A stretch of DNA of 64,000 nt, from positions 96,744,151-96,808,150 of the forward strand of contig OV884060.1 of NCBI GenBank assembly GCA_930367215.1, in the 5' to 3' direction. Positions within the stretch are counted from its first letter, which is position 1, and every line of letters starts with the position of its first letter. Source of the DNA: Pollenia angustigena (Eukaryota; Arthropoda; Insecta; Diptera; Polleniidae). The notes beneath the pieces were generated by a model. That model was not told the DNA's origin, did no database searches, and worked only from the letters and a program-made list of their open reading frames with translations. This document shows positions 37,634 through 47,239 of the stretch, in pieces. The translations under genes and the position numbers were made by a program.

Positions 37634-37988
37634 TTTTATAAGTTGTATAACGCAAAGGAACAAAATAAACATTTTTTGTGTTGATAAAATATTTGTAGCA
37701 ATTCTTTACCAATTCAATGTCGCTGATTTTAAAACTGCACTTTTTTTTATTGGGAAGCTTTTTGACTGTAAATCAGTTTCAAATATCTTATCAAACAATT
37801 GTAAAAAAATTAAAGATTTTTATGTTTTAAAAATTCATAAAAAATAAATACTGCACGCAAATCAGAGCTGATAAAAAAAAGTGCAGTTTTAAAATCAGCG
37901 ACATTGAATTGGTAAAGAACTGCTACACATTTTCTAGCAACACAAAAAATGTTTAATTTTGTTCCCTTGTGTTATACAACTTATAAAA
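37634..37988. repeat. Large inverted repeat with ~117-bp arms
   Basis: 37634-37750 (TTTTATAAGTTGTATAACGC ... AAACTGCACTTTTTTTTAT) is mirrored at 37871-37988 with ~85-90 percent identity by eye, leaving a ~120-bp spacer. A single-armed relative lies at 45395-45495. The arms contain CCAATTCAATGTCGCTGATT. Confidence 0.75.
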
Positions 37989-38214
37989 AAAAATCTTCTA
38001 AATTTATACTTTACGAAAAGGGTTTTCGAAAAGATCTAATAGCGGTTGTAAAATTACAAAATCTTGAAACCTGTCTTGAAAATTATTGAAAAGTGTTTCA
38101 AATATTTCGGCACACAGAAAAAATTATTTTTCCAATTCAAACAAAAAATTTGTAGAATCAAAAAATTTTTTGTCTAAAATCGGTCCTACAAACAAATTCG
38201 CATATTCAAACAAA

Positions 38215-38557
38215 CGTTGTGATACAGACGTGTATTTTAGCCCCGCATACGATTTGAACTATTAATTAATCACATTTGATTTTGTAATCTAAGCAGCGAA
38301 TGGACGCTTAAAAAAAAACAAAATAATATATTTTGTTAATTAAATTATTTAACATAATAGTGAACAATTTAAAACGATCAAATTAAATAAAATAAATCAG
38401 TAAAAATATATATGTACGTATGAATGTTCATACATGTGTACACATATTCTGAACAAAACATTTAAATTCTGGTTTTTCTTTTGTTGTTGTAAAATACAAT
38501 AAATAATAAAAATATTAAAGCAAAGCAAAACGGTGAAAAACAAAAACAACTCTTTGC
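38215..38557 (+). promoter_or_regulatory. Jockey 5' UTR with an AGACGTG downstream-promoter-like motif
   Basis: AGACGTG lies at 38226-38232. Jockey, Doc, F and I elements carry an internal promoter with a downstream element of consensus RGWCGTG about 28 nt after the start. Here it is 12 nt from the inferred 5' end, so the copy may lack ~16 nt or the resemblance may be fortuitous. The rest of the UTR is AT-rich. Confidence 0.4.
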
Positions 38558-38908
38558 ATGAGTACAAACAGTGAAACAACACTAAGACAAAATGAAAGAA
38601 ACGTTTACGTTTTAGTTAATGCAAATGAAAATAATGCAGAAATAAATAAAACAAAACAATATTAACTACCTAACGGCTAAGCCAATTACTCGAATACGTT
38701 CCCTCTCACCCTCGGTATTTACACAAACGGTGGATAGTGACTCATTAAAAAAACTACAACAAGATTTGGTGACAAGTGTTGCCAGGCCAGCAAGTATTGC
38801 CGTGACGTCAAAAACAAATTTAGTGGGCAATGATACCATGAACTTAAACACAAATGCAATGGAAAACCCCCTGTAAAAAGTTGTCAAAAGCCTACAGTAC
38901 AAGTTGGT
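38558..38908 (+). pseudogene. Probable N-terminal part of Jockey ORF1, displaced by two frameshifts
   Basis: ATG 38558 opens a frame of 35 codons (MSTNSETTLRQNERNVYV...) ending at TAA 38663-38665. A one-base shift near 38660 leads into a 71-codon coding-like stretch in the next frame (ITRIRSLSPSVFTQTVDSDS ... MENP) that ends at TAA 38874-38876. A second shift near 38870 returns to the original frame, which is open into the ORF starting at 38909 (upstream KSCQKPTVQVG precedes that ATG). First and third frames are the same register, so one insertion and one deletion explain it. Alternatively ORF1 really starts at 38909 and this is UTR. Confidence 0.5.
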
Positions 38909-40069
38909 ATGGACAGGTACATAACAGTGCTTAAACGGGGACGCAGCCCTACCTCTGCAGCAGTTGCTTCGGCCTCAAAAGTACCATCTTTTGATAAAAT
39001 AAATACACAAAATCGTTTCGCGATTCTGGAGGATGAATCCTCTGAAGCACCAAACGTCATTAAATCGTCTAAGCCACCCCCGATATACCTTAGAGAGCAA
39101 AACTCTAATGAGTTAATAAAAAGTTTAATTTCGGTGATAGGTGAAAATTCCTTTTATGTAGCTGCAATAAAGCGCGGTATCATTAACGAGACTAAAATAC
39201 AGGTGAATCACGAGGATGATTTTCGAAAGGTAATTACAAGATTTGAGACTCTGAATAAAAACTTTTATACGTATCAACTGAAGAGCAGTAAAGGTCTTCA
39301 GGTAGTAATCAAGGGCATAGACTCATGCGTAGACCCAGGGGAAATTAAAGCTTTTTTGGAAGAGAAGGGCTTTAAAATCAAAAACGTAACAAATATCAAA
39401 AATAGGGAAAAAAATCCCCAACCACTATTTCGAGTGGAGCTTGAACCCGGCGACGTTAAGCTCAAAAAAAATGAAACGCATCCAATTTATAATTTGAAAT
39501 ATATTCTGTACAGAAGGGTAACTATTGAGGAGCCGCACAAAAGAAATGGTCCTGTTCAATGTCTAAACTGCCAGGAATTTGGCCATACTAAGGCATACTG
39601 CTACTTACCCCCTGTTTGCGTAGTATGTGGTGAATTACATGGAACAGTTCTTTGCGACAAGTCTAAAACCGACCCCAGCGTAAAAAAATGTAGCAACTGT
39701 GGCGGTAATCACACTGCCAATTATAGAGGATGCCCTGTATATACTATCGTCAAGCAGTCGGTCGGACCGAAAACTAATCCCCCTCAAATGCAGGTAACAA
39801 ATCAGGTTAACACAAATGCAATTCAAGCCCCCCAGCCTAGTAATAACAGAACAACTTACGCTAACGTCCTAAAATCAAACCATGAGCCAATGCAAGGTGC
39901 CTCGCCAAGTAATGATGAAACTCAATTTTCTAATTTAAGTCGTTTAGAAAAAACCATGGAAACATTAGTGCAAACAGTAAATAATTTTACGAACACAATG
40001 GGTAATATGATGCAGGAAATGCTTAGAATGCAATCGATGTTATTGCAAGCTGTACTTAACAAACCATGA
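38909..40069 (+). CDS. Jockey ORF1: Gag-like nucleic-acid-binding protein
   Basis: 386 codons from ATG 38909. Residues ~60-190 resemble the PRE_C2HC domain that precedes the zinc fingers in Jockey-clade Gags (LQVVIKGIDSCVDPGEIKAF, then NIKNREKNPQPLFRVEL). Three zinc knuckles follow at about residues 215-275: CLNCQEFGHTKAYC (C-x2-C-x4-H-x4-C), CVVCGELHGTVLC and CSNCGGNHTANYRGC. The C-terminus is Gln/Asn/Met-rich. Known role in the family: binds the element RNA and forms the RNP that ORF2 protein joins. The last codons overlap ORF2 (ATGA at 40066-40069), suggesting termination-reinitiation. The true start may be further upstream (see 38558-38908), making this an N-truncated frame. Confidence 0.85.
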   Translation: MDRYITVLKRGRSPTSAAVASASKVPSFDKINTQNRFAILEDESSEAPNVIKSSKPPPIYLREQNSNELIKSLISVIGENSFYVAAIKRGIINETKIQVNHEDDFRKVITRFETLNKNFYTYQLKSSKGLQVVIKGIDSCVDPGEIKAFLEEKGFKIKNVTNIKNREKNPQPLFRVELEPGDVKLKKNETHPIYNLKYILYRRVTIEEPHKRNGPVQCLNCQEFGHTKAYCYLPPVCVVCGELHGTVLCDKSKTDPSVKKCSNCGGNHTANYRGCPVYTIVKQSVGPKTNPPQMQVTNQVNTNAIQAPQPSNNRTTYANVLKSNHEPMQGASPSNDETQFSNLSRLEKTMETLVQTVNNFTNTMGNMMQEMLRMQSMLLQAVLNKP

Positions 40070-42723
40070 ACTGTTTAAAAATTTGTTTTTGGAACGCAAA
40101 CGGCATCCGCCAACATAAAAATGAATTAGAATACTTTCTTAAAAATAAACAAATTGATGTCATGATGATTTCTGAAACTCATTTGACCTCAAGAAGTACG
40201 TTTAAAATAAATGGTTATATACTATATGATACCAAGGACCCTCGAGATAGAGCTTGTGGAGGTTCTGCCATTTTAATAAAGGCCCGAGTCAAACACTACC
40301 TAATGTGTGATCATCGTGAAGATTATCTCCAGGCAACGAACATTTGCGTTGAGGAATTAAATAGAAACCTAATTATTTCATCGTTATACTCCCCGCCTAG
40401 ATTTTCAATATCGGAGGACCAATATTGTAAATATTTTAAATCATTAGGACCGTGTTTCCTAGCCGCTGGCGATTATAACGCTAAACATACCCTCTGGGGG
40501 TCGCGACTTATAACACCAAAGGGTCGTGTTTTATTTAACATAATTTCTAAAATGGATTTAAATGTGGTAGCGAGCGGACAACCAACATATTGGCCCACTG
40601 ATCATCAAAAAATTCCAGATGTCATAGATTTCGGCGTGGTTAAAAACATTCCCATAGAAATGATTCAAGTTGAAGCCTCCCTAGATTTATCTTCCGACCA
40701 CACACCTACAATTGTTACTATAATGAACCCCAATAGAATTGTACCTCCGACGACAGCTACGCAAATTAATTGGTTGAAATATAAAAAATATCTCAGTACC
40801 CATTGCACAGAAAATATTCCGCTCAGTACACCGGATTATGTAGATCGCTCTATTGACAATTTTGACAGTTTTCTGAAACTAGCTGTTCAACATTCCAATA
40901 TTGCCCCCAAAAAAACAAAAACTATTAAAATATATTCCACAGATGTCGAGCATCTTTTGTCTGAAAAAAGGAGGGCTCGAAGAGAGTGGCAATTGCACAG
41001 ATCCCCCCAACTTAAGAACTTACTTAAAGAGTGTACAAAAAGACTAAGAAAGTTACTGCAGACTAAGAAAACGGCTTCTCTGGAAAAATATCTTAAGGAA
41101 CTTGATGCAACCCCACAATCAGACTACTCATTATGGCGTGCAGCTAGAAATCTCAAAAGGCCAGTTGTCTCTAAACCACCATTAAGAAACTTGAATGGAA
41201 GTTGGGCAAGAAATGATGTTGAAAAAGGAAATCTGTTTGTCAATCATTTAAAAAACGTATTTACCCCAAATATATCTCACGATATTGCGGTCGAGTTACC
41301 ACCTGTTGCTGCTAGAGCAGCTGTTCCGCTAAGATTTGAGATAAGAGAAATCGAAAAGGCTATTTGTGATTTAAACCCCAAGAAGGCTCCTGGTTTTGAC
41401 AAGATCAGCAACAAAATGCTTTTGGAGCTACCCAGCATAGCAAAGAAAATTATTCTTTTAATTTTTAATGCTATTTTACGCCTTGAATACTATCCTCAAA
41501 AGTGGAAGGTCTCCTTAGTCACCATGATACCTAAACCTGGAAAGGATCACACAAAAGTTGAGTCATATAGGCCTATAAGCTTACTTTCTAATATATCAAA
41601 GCTGTTTGAGAAGCTGTTAGAGTCAAAATTAACCCCAATTTTAAATGAAAATAGATGCATTCCTAACCACCAATTCGGCTTTAGAAGAGAACACAGCACA
41701 ATTGAGCAAACTCATCGTATAGTAAACGCAATAAGAAAAGCCTTTGAAGAAAAAAAATATTGTTCCGCTCTCTTCATCGATGTTTCTCAAGCTTTCGATA
41801 AAGTCTGGCATGAAGGCTTATTACATAAATTGAAGCTAAACTTACCAGTAAACACACACAAGCTGTTAGAAAGCTACTTAGTCGGTCGAAAGTTTATTAT
41901 TAAAGAAGGTGATTTTTTAAGCTCTCCTCAGCAAATTGACGCTGGAGTCCCTCAGGGAAGCATCCTGGGCCCACTTTTATACTTAATATATACCTCGGAT
42001 ATGCCAACAAACAACTACACACAAACTTCAACATTTGCTGATGATAAAGCTTTTTTGAGCGTGCACGAAAACCGTCAAGAAGCATCTCGATACCTACAGG
42101 ATCATATATTTCAACTCGAACTATGGTTAAAGCAATGGAGGATAGAGGTCAATGAGCAAAAATGCGTACATATAACATTCACCTTGCGTCGGGAATCATG
42201 CCCCCCTATTAAAATCAATAATCAAATAATACCTCAAAATTCGCATGTAAAATACCTCGGTATTCATCTAGATCGCCGTTTAACGTGGATAAGCCATATA
42301 GAGGCAAAATTAACTCAAATGAAACTAAAAGCCATCCAAATTCATTGGCTTATTGGACGAAACTCTGTCCTTAGTCTCGACTGCAAACTTCTTCTTTACA
42401 ACTCCATCTTAAAGCCAATCTGGTGCTATGGTATTCAGTTATGGGGCACTGTCTCGGCCTCTAATATCGAAAAAATTCAAAGGCGCCAAAATAAACTACT
42501 TCGAATAATCACAGCTGCCTCTTGGTATGTTAAAAACTCAAATATTCACAAGGATCTCAATGTTCCATTAGTTAAAACCATGATTACGAAATATGCAGTA
42601 AAATACTTAAAAAGGCTCGAATTGCACCCGAACCCACTAGCACGAAATATTTTAAATGATAGCGGCCACACTCGCTTAAGAAGAAGAGACACTGCGGCAC
42701 TTGTCCAATTAGATGAGCGATAA
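40066..42723 (+). CDS. Jockey ORF2: APE-type endonuclease plus reverse transcriptase
   Basis: 885 codons, uninterrupted, near the usual ~900 of Jockey-clade ORF2. Endonuclease (residues 1-~225): FWNANGI, ISETHL, GDYNAKHTLWGS (near 135) and the catalytic SDHTP (210-214). RT (~430-730): KKAPGFDKISNKML, IPKPGKDHTKVESYRPISLL, FGFRREHST, ALFIDVSQAFDKVWH, GVPQGSILGPLLY and FADD (656-659), so both catalytic Asp sites are present. The end region (LGIHLDRRLTW, then KLLLYNSILKPIWCYGIQLW) is the usual thumb. No RNase H. The protein nicks the target and primes cDNA synthesis at the nick. No inactivating change is visible, so this copy could supply active enzyme if expressed; that is inference from motif integrity only. 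Confidence 0.95.
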   Translation: MNCLKICFWNANGIRQHKNELEYFLKNKQIDVMMISETHLTSRSTFKINGYILYDTKDPRDRACGGSAILIKARVKHYLMCDHREDYLQATNICVEELNRNLIISSLYSPPRFSISEDQYCKYFKSLGPCFLAAGDYNAKHTLWGSRLITPKGRVLFNIISKMDLNVVASGQPTYWPTDHQKIPDVIDFGVVKNIPIEMIQVEASLDLSSDHTPTIVTIMNPNRIVPPTTATQINWLKYKKYLSTHCTENIPLSTPDYVDRSIDNFDSFLKLAVQHSNIAPKKTKTIKIYSTDVEHLLSEKRRARREWQLHRSPQLKNLLKECTKRLRKLLQTKKTASLEKYLKELDATPQSDYSLWRAARNLKRPVVSKPPLRNLNGSWARNDVEKGNLFVNHLKNVFTPNISHDIAVELPPVAARAAVPLRFEIREIEKAICDLNPKKAPGFDKISNKMLLELPSIAKKIILLIFNAILRLEYYPQKWKVSLVTMIPKPGKDHTKVESYRPISLLSNISKLFEKLLESKLTPILNENRCIPNHQFGFRREHSTIEQTHRIVNAIRKAFEEKKYCSALFIDVSQAFDKVWHEGLLHKLKLNLPVNTHKLLESYLVGRKFIIKEGDFLSSPQQIDAGVPQGSILGPLLYLIYTSDMPTNNYTQTSTFADDKAFLSVHENRQEASRYLQDHIFQLELWLKQWRIEVNEQKCVHITFTLRRESCPPIKINNQIIPQNSHVKYLGIHLDRRLTWISHIEAKLTQMKLKAIQIHWLIGRNSVLSLDCKLLLYNSILKPIWCYGIQLWGTVSASNIEKIQRRQNKLLRIITAASWYVKNSNIHKDLNVPLVKTMITKYAVKYLKRLELHPNPLARNILNDSGHTRLRRRDTAALVQLDER

Positions 42724-43799
42724 AAAGTGAACAGAACCCGCGATGAACAAAATTTTTGTCTGGCACTGGCAGGACAAAAAATAATATTAGGTTAAGATTT
42801 GATTAATTATTGTTAGTTCATATTTAATATATGAAGATTCAATAAATAAATAATGAAAAAAAAAAAAAAAAAAAATATTCAAACAATTTGTTTCTATTTT
42901 GTTTATTGCAAAAACGCCGATTTTTTCAAACAAATAATTTGACAGAATCAAACAAAAAGTTTACTGAAATTCATATAAATTTCAAACAAATAATTTTGCT
43001 GAATCAAACAAAAAAGTTTTGGCACAAGCAATGACGCGCACACAAGCAAGCACTGTTGGCGAAGATGAAGCAGAGCGGCCGGCTGGCTTTGAGACTCATT
43101 TTTTTGTTGGAATAATTTTTGAACGAAGTCATATTTATACTCACAGTGTTTTTCTTCATCATTCACTGTTGCTTTATCCTTTCCTTTGCTAATGAAGAAG
43201 AAATGTAACCAAAAACGGCGGCAGACCGACTCGATATGTTTTCCGCCATCATTCTATTCTTGTATTTGATGTATTTAAACAAACTATTTGAAAAAATTGA
43301 ATACGGGATTTTGTTTTTTTTTTACCAACTTTGAAACCAACCAAAAATTTATTTTGTTTCTTATAATGTGTTTTTTCTGTTGTTAAAAAAAATGAAACGT
43401 TTTTTTACCTGCTATTGTTTTTGTTGTTTTTTTTATTACAAACCTCGTCACGCTATTTTATCATTTTTCTTATTGCTGTACTTTTTTAAAGCGTCCAAAA
43501 GTAGACTGCATGTGTTTTTTTGTTGTAGTTCTTATATTTCACATAAGCAACACTTACAATCAATAAAAAAATGCAAAAAGACGACAACATTAAAGAGCGT
43601 TAAATATTTCATACAAAATTATGAAAACTTCAAACCAATAGCGCGCTTATTAAATTTTTGAAGAGTTGTCCACATTTTTGTTGGTTAAATAAAAATCAAA
43701 CAAAAATATTGATTGAATCAGTAAAAAAATTTGTAGAAATCAAAAAAAATTTCAAACAAGCGTTTGTTTGAAAATAATTCGGCAATAATTTTTTCTGTG

Positions 43800-44900
43800 C
43801 ATATTCATATCTTTTGTCGATTTCGAGATTTCTATAAACAAGTCAAGTTTTTGGAAAATTGGAAAAATCACCAGTTTTAACTTGGGGAAAAATTAGAACC
43901 TGCTGTCACATTTGCTTTTATCTGTATAGGATTACACATAAATTGAAGCAAAACAAAACTTTTTTAACTTGTTTTTTAAATATTTTTACTAACTTAAGAA
44001 AAGTGTTTTCAAAGAAAAAAAAAACCCACCGACGCGATTGGTACAGAAAAAAAAATATTTTTACAAGCCCAAAATACCAACAAACTCTTGTGGCTATTTT
44101 TTTTTAATAATTTCTGCATTTAGGAACGTCTTTTTAACGAAAGAAAAAGGGACCCTTTTACAGGCATCAAATAATTTTTTTCACAAACAAAACACATATC
44201 GTTAGCTTAAATGCAAAACAATGTAGATATTATTTGAAAATTACAAATTATTAGAATACAATATTTTTTCCTTAATAATATCTGTTGAATCTGTTGACGC
44301 ATTTTTATCTGAAATTTTAAAAATTGATTTTAAATCTCAAATAATTACCATTTTACAAAATTCTTTGCTTTGCATGTAAACTAATGAAATGTTATATTAT
44401 TCTACATTTAAGTCTTAAAATTTGAACTCTAAACAAAAATTGCAAATTGACGCATTTTTATCTGAAATTTTAAAAATTGATTTTAAATCTCAAATAATTA
44501 CCATTTTACAAAGTTCTTTGCTTTGCATGTAAACTAATGAAATGTTATATTATTCTACATTTAAGTCTTAAAATTTGAACTCTAAACAAAAATTGCACGC
44601 AAGGCATTGGATGTTACCAAAAGCATTTTTGTCCGCACAATATTTTTTGAGTGTTTGCTGAAACAAAATAATATAGCATTCGCTAGACATGTACACTTGT
44701 CGAAGTCACATCGACGACTAAATTGAAGAGCATAAAAATATGTGTAAGTTTTGTTTTGCACAATTGACAATTGTGCAAAGAAATGGAAATCCCTGTTCTT
44801 AAGCTAGCACAATTGAGCGATGAAATTGAATAAATTTGACATCAATGCTATAGACCAGGCATTTCCAAAAATTTTTTGGTTGTGTAGTAGTGAGCACCAG
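43800..44900 (+). repeat. Dispersed repeat copy A with an internal 153-bp tandem duplication
   Basis: Matches 48970-49560 in the same orientation and order: CAAGTTTTTGGAAAATTGGA, TTTTAAATCTCAAATAATTA, GCACGCAAGGCATTGGATGT and ACTTGTCGAAGTCACATCGA. Within copy A the block starting GACGCATTTTTATCTG is tandemly duplicated (44296-44448 and 44449-44601, differing at about one base); copy B has only one. No gene was recognised; ORFs here are on opposite strands and not conserved. Confidence 0.75.
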
Positions 44901-45326
44901 CCCTGCAAATAATAGGACCAGTCCAAACACGCGTGTAAAGAGTAGTCCACAAGGGACCAGGACTAGTCCACAAGTAACCCAAACGTATGGAAAAAACCTG
45001 GTCTATTTAACATTACGATGTCCTAGGAGAGGACCATATAACCCACCTTTGGACCACTAAGGAGTAGTTTTAAAACTACTCCATGGTATATAACCCACCT
45101 TTGGACCAGTAAGGAGTAGTTTTAAAACTACTCCATGGTATACTCAAGAGGATTAGTTTTGAAGTCGTTTAAAAACGAAAGCATGTCGTTAAAAAACGAA
45201 GACATGTCGTCTCACTACAAACACTTTTTAACAATGGCATGGTCCATACTTGCATTACATCGGACTAGTCCATGGAGTAGTCCATTTTATCAAAATGGGT
45301 CAGGTGGTCCAATTTTATTTGCAGGG
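44901..45326. mobile_element. 426-bp TIR element, CCCTGCAAATAA termini, dense in GGACCA/TAGTCC words
   Basis: CCCTGCAAATAA (44901-44912) and its inverse ending at 45326, flanked by AG on both sides. The related site near 37575 reads ACCAGAGAGTAAA without it, supporting a 2-bp AG duplication. The interior repeats GGACCA, GGACTAGTCC and AGTAGTCCA on both strands, a ~52-bp tandem duplication (ATAACCCACCTTTGGACCA, about 45029-45138), and an AAAACGAA.ACATGTCGT pair. The termini resemble those of the 36946-50796 insertion (CCCTACAAGAA). Confidence 0.75.
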
Positions 45327-45496
45327 AGAGAGAGTAAACAAATTGAGAGAATGCATTCATTTACAGCCGAAATAAAATGTTAGTAATATATTTTATAAGT
45401 TGTATAACACAAAGGTACAACATTAAAAATTTTTTGCGTTGATAAAAAATTTGTAAAGAATTACCAATTCAATGTCGCTGATTTAAAACTGCAATT

Positions 45497-47239
45497 AAAA
45501 TCTATATATATGTATAAAAATGAAAAATGTTTGTATGTTTGTTTGTGTGTTTGTTTGTTGGCTTATAGACTCCTAAACTACTGAACCGATTTTCCTGAAA
45601 TTTTTACAGATACATCACGTGAGCCCTAAAAATAAAATAAGCTACTTATTTTTTCGATAGGGGCAGGGGAATTGGTATCCCCCATAGGATGCCAATATTA
45701 ATTATCGCATATATTAAGATCCATTATTATGCAGAACTTTTGGTAGTAAGATCTTCTGAGCCCCAAAATTAAAATAAAATAGCAGCGGGGGAAGTGGAAT
45801 CCCCCATAGGATGCCAATGTTTAACATCGCATATCTAAAGAACTGTAATAGTGAGAATGTTCAAACTTTCTAGAAGTCACTCTTATGGTATACAACACTT
45901 TTGAAAATAACAATAAAGCGGGTAGGCGCAGGGGGGGAAATACCTCCCATAGGATGCATATATTAAATATCGCTCAACTGAAGAATTATTAAAGGGAGAG
46001 TCTTCAAAAGTGGTTAAAGCTATTATTATAGTAAACTATAAATTTCAATATAAAAATGGGCGGGAGAGACAGGGGAGAAGCAGTACCCCTCATAGATAGA
46101 AATATTAATAAGAGCCACTGCACTTTGTTGAAATTTTGGTAGTAGGATCTTCTGAGTCCCAAAATTGAAATAAAGTAGCAGTGGGGGAAGTGGTTTTCCC
46201 CATAGGACGCCAATGTTTAATATAGCATATCTAAAGAACTGTTATAGTGAGAATGTTCAAACTTTGTGGAAGTCACTTTTATGGTATACTACACTTTTGA
46301 AAATAAAAACAAAGCGGGTAGGCGCATGGGGGAAACACCTCCCATAGGATGCATATATTAAATATCGCTCAACTGAAGAACTATTAAAGGGAAAGTCTTC
46401 AAACGTGGTTAGAGCTACTATTAGGGTAAATTATAAATTTCAATATAAAAATTGGCGGGGTAGACAGGGGAGGAGCAGTACGCCTAATAGATAAAAATTA
46501 TAATAATAACCGCTGCACGCATTTTGTTGAACTTTTGGTAGTAGGATCTTCTGAGCCCCAAAATTTAAATTAAATAACAGCGGGGGAAGTGGTACCCACC
46601 ATAGGATGCCAATGTTTAATATCGCATATCTAAAGAACTGTTATAGTGGGAACCTTCAAACTTTGTGGAAGTCCCTGTTATGGTATACTACACTTTTGAA
46701 AATAAAAATAAAGCTGGTAGAAGCAGGGGGAAAAACATCCCGTAGGATGCATATATTAAATATCGCTTAACTGAAGAACTATTAAAAGGAGAGTCTTCAA
46801 ACGTGGTTAAAGCTCCTATTATGGTTAACTATAAGTTTCGATATAAAAATGGGCGGGGTAGACAGAGGAGGAGCAGTACCCCTCATATATAAAAGTATTA
46901 ATAAGAGCCGCTGCACGCATTTCGTTGAACTTTTGGTAGTAGGATCTTCTGAGCGCCAAAATTGAAATAATATAGCAGCGGGGGGAAGTGGTACCACCCA
47001 AGGAACGACGATGTTTTATATCGTTAATCTTAAGAACTGTTATAGTAAGAATGTTCAAAATTTGTAGAAGTCACTCTTATGGTAAACTACACTTTTGAAA
47101 ATTAAAATAAAGCGGGCAGGCGCAGGGCGGTAAATACCTCTCATAGGATATTAAATATATCTCTACTGAAGAACTATTAAAGTGAGAGTCTTCAGAGGTG
47201 GTTAAAGCAGTGTAGCAAAGCGCACCGGGTAAAGCTAGT
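45497..47239 (-). mobile_element. Microsatellite-tailed element with internal ~395-bp repeats (inverted copy)
   Basis: Read on the minus strand it starts ACTAGCTTTACCCGGTGCGC (47239 downward) and ends with AAATCGGTTCAGTAGTTTAG, GAGTCTATAAGCCAACAAAC and TTTTTATACATATATATAG at 45497. The interior is a tandem series of ~395-bp units, each made of three related ~130-bp subunits containing a GATATTAAACATTGG-CCTATGGGGG-type core. It is homologous throughout to 59224-60905 and 60907-61860. No protein-coding capacity; ORFs here are by-products of the repeat. Confidence 0.85.

Larger units (their letters stand above)
38215..42874 (+). mobile_element. Jockey-clade non-LTR retrotransposon, near full length (4.66 kb)
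   Basis: Flanked by a perfect 12-bp target duplication ATATTCAAACAA (38203-38214 and 42875-42886), confirmed against the uninterrupted relatives at 2112 and 6446. It has a 5' UTR, a Gag-like ORF1, an EN-RT ORF2 that starts in an ATGA overlap with the ORF1 stop, a ~130-nt 3' UTR and a ~19-nt poly(A) tail (42856-42874). No RNase H, as expected for the Jockey clade. Intact duplication, clean poly(A) and open ORF2 suggest recent insertion; ORF1 seems damaged near its N-terminus. Confidence 0.92.
38113..43799 (-). mobile_element. ~1 kb TIR repeat, copy 3 (inverted), split by a Jockey element
   Basis: 38113-38214 and 42887-43799 together form one inverted copy of the family at 2112-3128 and 6446-7461. 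Ends CACAGAAAAAATTATT (38113) and inverse (to 43799), with CA on both outer sides. Only the 12 bp ATATTCAAACAA occur twice, once on each side of the inserted Jockey element, as expected for its target duplication. Confidence 0.85.

Noticed and set aside
46004..47058. Minus-strand ORFs repeated in the microsatellite-tailed element
   Set aside because: Same words appear in several frames in the 395-bp units, with no conserved reading frame.
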